From the IMG/VR virus record IMGVR_UViG_3300020420_000015, positions 1 through 59,379 of that record: a DNA stretch of 59,379 bases; one strand, 5' to 3'. The position numbers and the translations under genes are program-made. A model generated the notes under the pieces. The model did no database searches. It was not told the origin of the DNA and was given only the letters and a program-made list of their open reading frames with translations. This DNA comes from a virus. The stretch's first letter is position 1; each line of letters begins with the position of its first letter. Positions 55,222 through 59,379 of the stretch are shown here, in pieces.

Positions 55222-55944
55222 TTATACCACCTTATTAGTCCATGTTTCTACTGATGTATTCGCGTCTATCTCTGTCCAGCTTCCGCTACCAGTGCTTGTT
55301 ATCTCTGTCCAGCTTTCTGGGCTTCCATTAGAATCCACCTGTACCCACAGTATATCACCATTTGCTGTTTTTAAGAACACACTGTTCATTTCTTGTGAGG
55401 CAAACTTTAAAAGACCACCCAGAGATTTAGTAATATCAAACTGCGAGTCCATACTAGACTCGCCAAATGTCAACAGTCCGCCTAAAGAAGTTTGTTCAAA
55501 ATTTATATCTTTTTCTGAAACCAAATAAAGCACAGTCAAGGCGTTTACTGTCTGTATAAAATTAGAGCTTATCTCGGCCACGCCTGACGCAACTAAAGAT
55601 GCCGCACTGGTTTGTGTAAAGTTAGCGTCAAGAGTTGCTTCTAGAGAAGCTATTATATTTGACGTTCCTGTTTGGTTAAATTGAGAACTAATTTGCGCTG
55701 GAGTTTGGTGAACCAGAGTTTGAGTTGATGTCTGCGTAAAATTAGCAGACATATCAGCTTCTGTTATTAGCAATCCTGCGGCAGCAGCCGCCTGTTTAAA
55801 TATAGATGTAATTTCAGCAGATGCTGGGGATATGAAGTTTTGTGAAGTCTCTTGTGTAAAATTAGCGTCAAGGTCTACACTGCCAAGAAATACTATTCCT
55901 TGACTTGAAAAACTATCTACAGAAAATCCCTGAACGCCAAACAT
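55222..55944 (-). CDS. Repeat protein of the tail module
   Basis: This 240-residue protein consists of about eight degenerate repeats of 22-30 residues. Each has an ANFTQTS- or SSFNQT-like turn (DANFTQETSQNF, SANFTQTSTQTL, DANFTQTSAASL, SSNFIQTVNAL) followed by a hydrophobic strand and AEIS-type bend. It ends with an aromatic W-rich tail. Such arrays make fibre shafts. It overlaps the small gene at 55944-56123 by one base. Confidence 0.65.
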   Translation of the reverse strand: MFGVQGFSVDSFSSQGIVFLGSVDLDANFTQETSQNFISPASAEITSIFKQAAAAAGLLITEADMSANFTQTSTQTLVHQTPAQISSQFNQTGTSNIIASLEATLDANFTQTSAASLVASGVAEISSNFIQTVNALTVLYLVSEKDINFEQTSLGGLLTFGESSMDSQFDITKSLGGLLKFASQEMNSVFLKTANGDILWVQVDSNGSPESWTEITSTGSGSWTEIDANTSVETWTNKVV

Positions 55945-56123
55945 CAGTCTGCGTCCTGTATCGTGTTACCTTCAGCTACCCACTCAAGAATGGCTGCGTA
56001 GTCTGTGTTTTCAGGATTAATAGGCACAGATAAGACCCTATTACTGTCAACAATAGTTACTTGATAACTGCACAATTCATTTGTTCTTGGGTCTACATTC
56101 TTCTTTACTGTACTAATAATCAT
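55944..56123 (-). CDS. Small tail-module protein
   Basis: This 59-residue open reading frame is from ATG 56123 to TGA 55944. It begins MIISTVKKNVDPRTNELCSY and ends AILEWVAEGNTIQDAD. The final WVAEGNTI-type segment is a known signature of small proteins in fibre regions. Its stop overlaps the next gene's start (TGATG), so it is probably translated with it. Confidence 0.65.
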   Translation of the reverse strand: MIISTVKKNVDPRTNELCSYQVTIVDSNRVLSVPINPENTDYAAILEWVAEGNTIQDAD

Positions 56124-56132
56124 AATTCATTC

Positions 56133-57239
56133 CTATAACTCTGCTGTTAAAGCAATTTTAGCACTTACATTACCAGTTCTGAAAAAACCTGAATGACCTG
56201 CTGTACCGCTTATCTCAGTTTGATTATAAAATTCTATAGCTGCCCTTTGAGAAATGCTTAATGTTACTGAATTAAATCCGTCAGAGGTATTATTTCTATA
56301 AAACAAATAATAATTTGTGCCAGTTGTTGCATCAAGAGTTGGTCCAGTTCTCATTTCTGTTGGTAACTTTAATGAACCATAAACATTTATACTATTATAC
56401 ATTGAACCCATACCAAACGTAGATGGAGCTGCTTCAGAGCCATCTGCAATTACAGTATAGTACCTCTGACACCTAGCCAATTCATCCCCAAATGACCTAT
56501 GTTCAAATGGTGTGGCCTGTTCGCCTACTTCAAGCTGTACGCCCGTGAGATAGAAGTTGTTGCTTGTGCTATCAAAAAAGTTCTGTTGCCCCACATATCT
56601 ATTAGCATTTCCTGAATCTTGCCAAGCAGTAGCTAATGTGCCGCTAGTATAATCAGTTCCAGCAAACAAACCCCACTGAACCGCTATTGTGTAATTGTTA
56701 TCATTGTCTAACGCAGTGGTAGTATCACCTGAAAATGTGACAGAGTGTTTTTCCCATGTGTTTGCGGCACTTACTGTATAACTTTGACTTTGAGTTCTTA
56801 CTGGTGATGTAAAATGCCACAATTCGCAAATATGCACTCCTGTTTTTGGAGACTTTACCCAAAATGAAAGTGTAACAGACTCTGCGCTTGATGTTCCATA
56901 TTTAAGCTGTTGAAGGTTTTGCCCTTCTAATATTTGACGCAATACAATAATTTCACTTGCACTGATTGAAGTGTCTGCCGTGGTAACATCAACCAACAGG
57001 CTATTTGCAAACCCTTGTCCAGTTGGTGTATCCGTAGATTGTTGTAGGTTAGCCACCGCACTAGCCGCACTCGTATAAACATTGAAACGGTCAACAAAAT
57101 ATATGGAATAACCATTGGATGTTGTTTGGTTTCCGCGTTGATGTATTTTCATCGCACCATTGATAATCAGATTTTTGCCCGTGATACCGCCAGCATCAGC
57201 CGAACCAGCTAGGTCTGCAAATTCCCTTGCTCTACTCAT
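56133..57239 (-). CDS. Tail fibre with carbohydrate-binding-like domain
   Basis: This 368-residue protein begins MSRAREFADLAGSADAGG, followed by NLIINGAMKIHQRGNQTTSN, typical of phage fibre NLIINGxM domains. The middle has VTLSFWVKSPKTGVHICELW and NFFDSTSNNFYLTGVQLEVG, with EQATPFEHRSFGDELARCQR. This is a galactose-binding-like or CBM-type fold widespread in phage receptor-binding proteins. It forms the main host-contact candidate outside the variable cassettes. Confidence 0.7.
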   Translation of the reverse strand: MSRAREFADLAGSADAGGITGKNLIINGAMKIHQRGNQTTSNGYSIYFVDRFNVYTSAASAVANLQQSTDTPTGQGFANSLLVDVTTADTSISASEIIVLRQILEGQNLQQLKYGTSSAESVTLSFWVKSPKTGVHICELWHFTSPVRTQSQSYTVSAANTWEKHSVTFSGDTTTALDNDNNYTIAVQWGLFAGTDYTSGTLATAWQDSGNANRYVGQQNFFDSTSNNFYLTGVQLEVGEQATPFEHRSFGDELARCQRYYTVIADGSEAAPSTFGMGSMYNSINVYGSLKLPTEMRTGPTLDATTGTNYYLFYRNNTSDGFNSVTLSISQRAAIEFYNQTEISGTAGHSGFFRTGNVSAKIALTAEL

Positions 57240-57242
57240 GTG

Positions 57243-57641
57243 CTACTCCGGTTTATCAGGCCACACCACATCGTCAAGTGATGTGTAGGTTTTAGTTATG
57301 TCCCTTAATTGCTGTCTATAAACCGCCCTCTCTAAAGGCATATCTAAATCTGATGATGCCCACCAATCTGTTTCAGCAATAAGTCTATTTCGTTCTTCAC
57401 GCAGTAATTTTATAGGCTCTTTGTCATTAAGGTCGGCTAGTTTTATTTTAACCGTACCCCATGTTATTCCCGCCTTTTCCCAATCATCTGGGTCATCGGA
57501 TAGAATGGCTAAATCATTAGCATCTACGCCTGTTACAAGACGAAAGCCTGCGTTAAAGCTAATCGCGTCTGTAGGCTCACCGTGTAATACGAACCGACAG
57601 TTTGGGTCTAGTGCTAAGATTGCTTCTGATACTGATGCCAT
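57243..57641 (-). CDS. Tail assembly chaperone-like protein
   Basis: This 132-residue protein contains LREERNRLIAETDWWASSDL, MPLERAVYRQQLRDITKTYT and SLDDVVWPDKPE. This signature belongs to Phage_TAC-like tail-fibre assembly chaperones of marine and other phages. It would help fold or trimerise the fibres encoded next to it. Confidence 0.7.
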   Translation of the reverse strand: MASVSEAILALDPNCRFVLHGEPTDAISFNAGFRLVTGVDANDLAILSDDPDDWEKAGITWGTVKIKLADLNDKEPIKLLREERNRLIAETDWWASSDLDMPLERAVYRQQLRDITKTYTSLDDVVWPDKPE

Positions 57642-57644
57642 GAC

Positions 57645-58154
57645 TTATCCTACCAGTTGTCCGCGAAAATATGCGTATCTGTAAGCAGCATTAGCGTAAG
57701 CATCAGTCCCGTTATCCGACTTTGCGTAAATAGAAATATAGTCATTAACGGCTAGTGTGGCGTAGACACAATACTCTCCGTTTGTGCCGTATGCGCCACC
57801 TGACGGCTCTACTCTCAATTCAAACTCATTGAGACTGCTTCCATTTTTGTAAAATCTAAACCGATAAACGGTGGAACTAGTATTAGCAATTGATGCTACT
57901 GCAAAACTATAAGTCCCAGCGACAGGTACAGTAAATCTACCTGTCGATGTGTTGTAGTGACCTCCTACATTTACAAGAGCGGTGCTAAAAGACGTAAGTT
58001 CAACATAGCTAGTTGTTAAAGAAATAGTGCTATCGGCAACAGCCATAAAAATTGGTTTTACGGGCTGAAGCACTCTACCGCCGCTATCAACCGTTAGCGC
58101 ACTGTTCGAGTTCGTTGGGTCTTGGATTTCGGTGACTTTTAATATGCTAGTCAT
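57645..58154 (-). CDS. C1q-like adhesin, tail-fibre cassette
   Basis: This 169-residue protein has an N-terminal stem MTSILKVTEIQDPTNSNSAL, then a C1q-like head with VNVGGHYNTSTGRFTVPVAG, TYSFAVASIANTSSTVYRF and a C-terminal YFRGQLVG. It resembles the heads at 81-617 and 1848-2693. It overlaps the next gene's start by four bases. It probably binds a receptor. Confidence 0.7.
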   Translation of the reverse strand: MTSILKVTEIQDPTNSNSALTVDSGGRVLQPVKPIFMAVADSTISLTTSYVELTSFSTALVNVGGHYNTSTGRFTVPVAGTYSFAVASIANTSSTVYRFRFYKNGSSLNEFELRVEPSGGAYGTNGEYCVYATLAVNDYISIYAKSDNGTDAYANAAYRYAYFRGQLVG

Positions 58155-58696
58155 GCACCAATCTCCATTAAAGTCATTGTTGAAATGGGGGTTCCAAAGT
58201 AAGTGGTTGCATCAGTGTCGTTATGAGTTCTATTAACATAAACAGTATACGATGTGCTATAACCGCCAATGTCTATACTGTATTGAACAGCACTGGTTGT
58301 AGAAGGAGAGTCTAAATATTCAACTGCCCCTGCTATCATATCATATTGTGCGTCACCAGCGGAGTACTGAGAATATGAATAGGTAACTCGTTTTCTGTTA
58401 GAACCGCGTTGATTGCTTAACGCATCGTCAATAGGGGTTCCGTCTCTTAAAATTCTTCCTCTAAATGAAAAGTATTGTGATGCCAAACATAAAGAAGCCT
58501 TTACTAAAATTTTACTGTTAGTTGATTTGGGTGTGATATTACACCTCAGTCCTGTAACTTCAGCAAAATTAGGGCCGATAGCAGTTGAGAAACTGTCCTT
58601 AAAAACTGTCTGTTGTATCTGCAACACATGACCCGGAATTTCCACCCCGTTGTTTGTTGTCTTCTCATTTATTGTATCTACGAATAATGTTGACAT
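58151..58696 (-). CDS. Tail-fibre cassette protein, GHVLQIQ family
   Basis: This 181-residue protein begins MSTLFVDTINEKTTNNGVEI and GHVLQIQQTVFKDSFS, and contains NITPKSTNSKI, LDSPSTTSAVQYSIDIGG and a C-terminal LMEIGA. It is the complete form of the fragment at 1-77 and a paralogue of the proteins at 1353-1838 and 2693-3292. It ends in a shared LMEI C-terminal strand. Confidence 0.7.
   Translation of the reverse strand: MSTLFVDTINEKTTNNGVEIPGHVLQIQQTVFKDSFSTAIGPNFAEVTGLRCNITPKSTNSKILVKASLCLASQYFSFRGRILRDGTPIDDALSNQRGSNRKRVTYSYSQYSAGDAQYDMIAGAVEYLDSPSTTSAVQYSIDIGGYSTSYTVYVNRTHNDTDATTYFGTPISTMTLMEIGA
58620..58696. repeat. End overlap, right copy (matches 1-77)
   Basis: Identical to bases 1-77. 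The offset between copies is 58,619 bases, which gives the likely genome unit length if the overlap represents closure. Confidence 0.75.
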
Positions 58697-58704
58697 TGTT
58701 TTCT

Positions 58705-59229
58705 CTAAGTTGCGTGAACAAGATGTCCCCAGAAAATTGACTGCCTATTTGAGGAGTCATGAATAGTGCAATTTTCTTCAGATTGAAAATATGCCTCTAC
58801 ATAATCAGATGAACCGTTCATCTGTAGCAAGCCTGTGGGCATGGGATATTCACCATTTGTAAAAGTATCTGATGCAGTTTGAAACTGGTTCATCAAGGCC
58901 GTTTCATCTCCCGCACCGTTTTTTCTTATATTAAAGGCAACAAGAGTTACAGTGCTATTTGATATTCTGACTGTGCCGCCGAATAAATACCAACCCGCAA
59001 CCTGTGGCGTGTATCTATGATTAGATGAATCCCAATAACTACCAGTATCAAGCACCACATTTTCCCATGTTATCTTCGCAAAGGCTGATGCTGTATAACT
59101 TTGGTCTGTATCAGTAGCATTTACTTGAAAGGCTACAGCTTTAGGTATAACAAGACCACTGCTATTAATTGTTATAGCACTTGTACCTGCCGCAGTTCTT
59201 ATCTGGTCTACATTTAATATAGAAGCCAT
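58705..59229 (-). CDS. C1q/TNF-like adhesin (allele 2 of the 81-617 locus)
   Basis: This 174-residue protein has the stem MASILNVDQIRTAAG, matching the 81-617 protein, but then a different head with KITWENVVLDTGSYWDSSN, YTPQVAGWYLFGGTVRI and GHLVHAT at the end. The left neighbour start and right neighbour end are the same as for 81-617. This suggests the head was swapped by recombination at the shared stem or at the flanking genes. Confidence 0.7.
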   Translation of the reverse strand: MASILNVDQIRTAAGTSAITINSSGLVIPKAVAFQVNATDTDQSYTASAFAKITWENVVLDTGSYWDSSNHRYTPQVAGWYLFGGTVRISNSTVTLVAFNIRKNGAGDETALMNQFQTASDTFTNGEYPMPTGLLQMNGSSDYVEAYFQSEENCTIHDSSNRQSIFWGHLVHAT

Positions 59230-59236
59230 CTGTGCC

Positions 59237-59379
59237 TCACAGTATTGTCAGATTACCGTTGACGGTAATTGTAGTTGATGAACCTATAGTCAATGGACCA
59301 ATTGCCAATGCATTTTTAGTTGAGGCTATTGTAGTATTTTCACTTACACTTTGTCCATTAGTGCGGAACACAGCCGTGT
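59237..59379 (-). CDS. AYIG-type tail-fibre protein, C-terminal fragment cut by the window edge
   Basis: This is the last ~47 residues of a leftward gene like 625-1353, with the same ending GNLTIL. The DNA is close to 625-767 but has about ten scattered differences, mostly synonymous. It is thus not an exact copy and represents a second strain or allele of the same gene. Confidence 0.65.
   Translation of the reverse strand, partial: TAVFRTNGQSVSENTTIASTKNALAIGPLTIGSSTTITVNGNLTIL

Noticed and set aside
1-59379. CRISPR array, retron or diversity-generating retroelement
   Set aside because: No regular spaced repeats and no reverse transcriptase found; the variable adhesins look like recombination products rather than targeted mutagenesis.

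Overview
The window looks like an essentially complete genome, or circularly permuted contig, of a tailed bacteriophage of the marine uncultured type. The inference rests on a terminase, portal, scaffold and HK97-type capsid set, P22-like short-tail adaptor proteins, no visible tape-measure, sheath or tail-tube genes (hence podovirus-like), and many small protein families typical of ocean phages. There are no rRNA genes, CRISPR arrays or insertion sequences, and I recognise no integrase, DNA polymerase or RNA polymerase. The host cannot be read from the sequence; a marine proteobacterium is a guess.

Layout. Late genes run leftward in one block: 19702 down to 1, then from 59379 down to 35760 if the ends are joined. 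In order they are two small genes, TerL, portal, GroES-like protein, scaffold, decoration and major capsid proteins, a cluster of small lysine/arginine-rich proteins, head-tail adaptors and small virion proteins, and several tail-fibre/C1q-like cassettes that reach the window end. The other end resumes with more fibre cassettes, a tail assembly chaperone, fibre proteins, a tail hub-like protein, holins, a phosphoesterase, an amidase, internal virion proteins, and a 2980-residue polyvalent protein. The two window ends overlap. Bases 1-77 are identical to 58620-58696, and 618-767 closely match 59230-59379, but the adhesin gene between them differs. The contig therefore probably closes with a genome unit near 58.6 kb and carries two alleles of one variable adhesin locus.

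Early genes run rightward in two blocks. Block one (19898-28595) is mostly small unknown proteins around a MoxR-type AAA+ ATPase and a zincin/VWA protein. Its leader and gene junctions carry RNA devices: two hammerhead ribozymes with covarying stems (22821-22890 and 23587-23654), a third hammerhead-like fold (22398-22448), stable hairpins, and a pseudoknotted RNA candidate (28597-28690) just before a strong terminator. Block two (31837-35770) is recombination and nucleic-acid processing: a RecB/Cas4-like nuclease, a DUF1071-type annealing protein, a small protein with an SSB-like tail, an HNH protein, an AlpA-like HTH and a PD-(D/E)XK protein. Between the blocks, leftward genes encode a T7-gp4-like primase-helicase, a DUF6378-like protein and a RusA-like resolvase. 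TerS sits alone in a leftward pair at 21054-21860.

A 16-bp dyad (TTGTAC-N4-GTACAA) recurs at about eleven mainly intergenic places, sometimes touching a start codon or overlapping a predicted transcription start. It is probably the phage's main operator. Replication would depend on the host polymerase, with phage primase-helicase and single-strand annealing recombination. The hammerhead-punctuated early operon around the MoxR/VWA pair is the most unusual system here.
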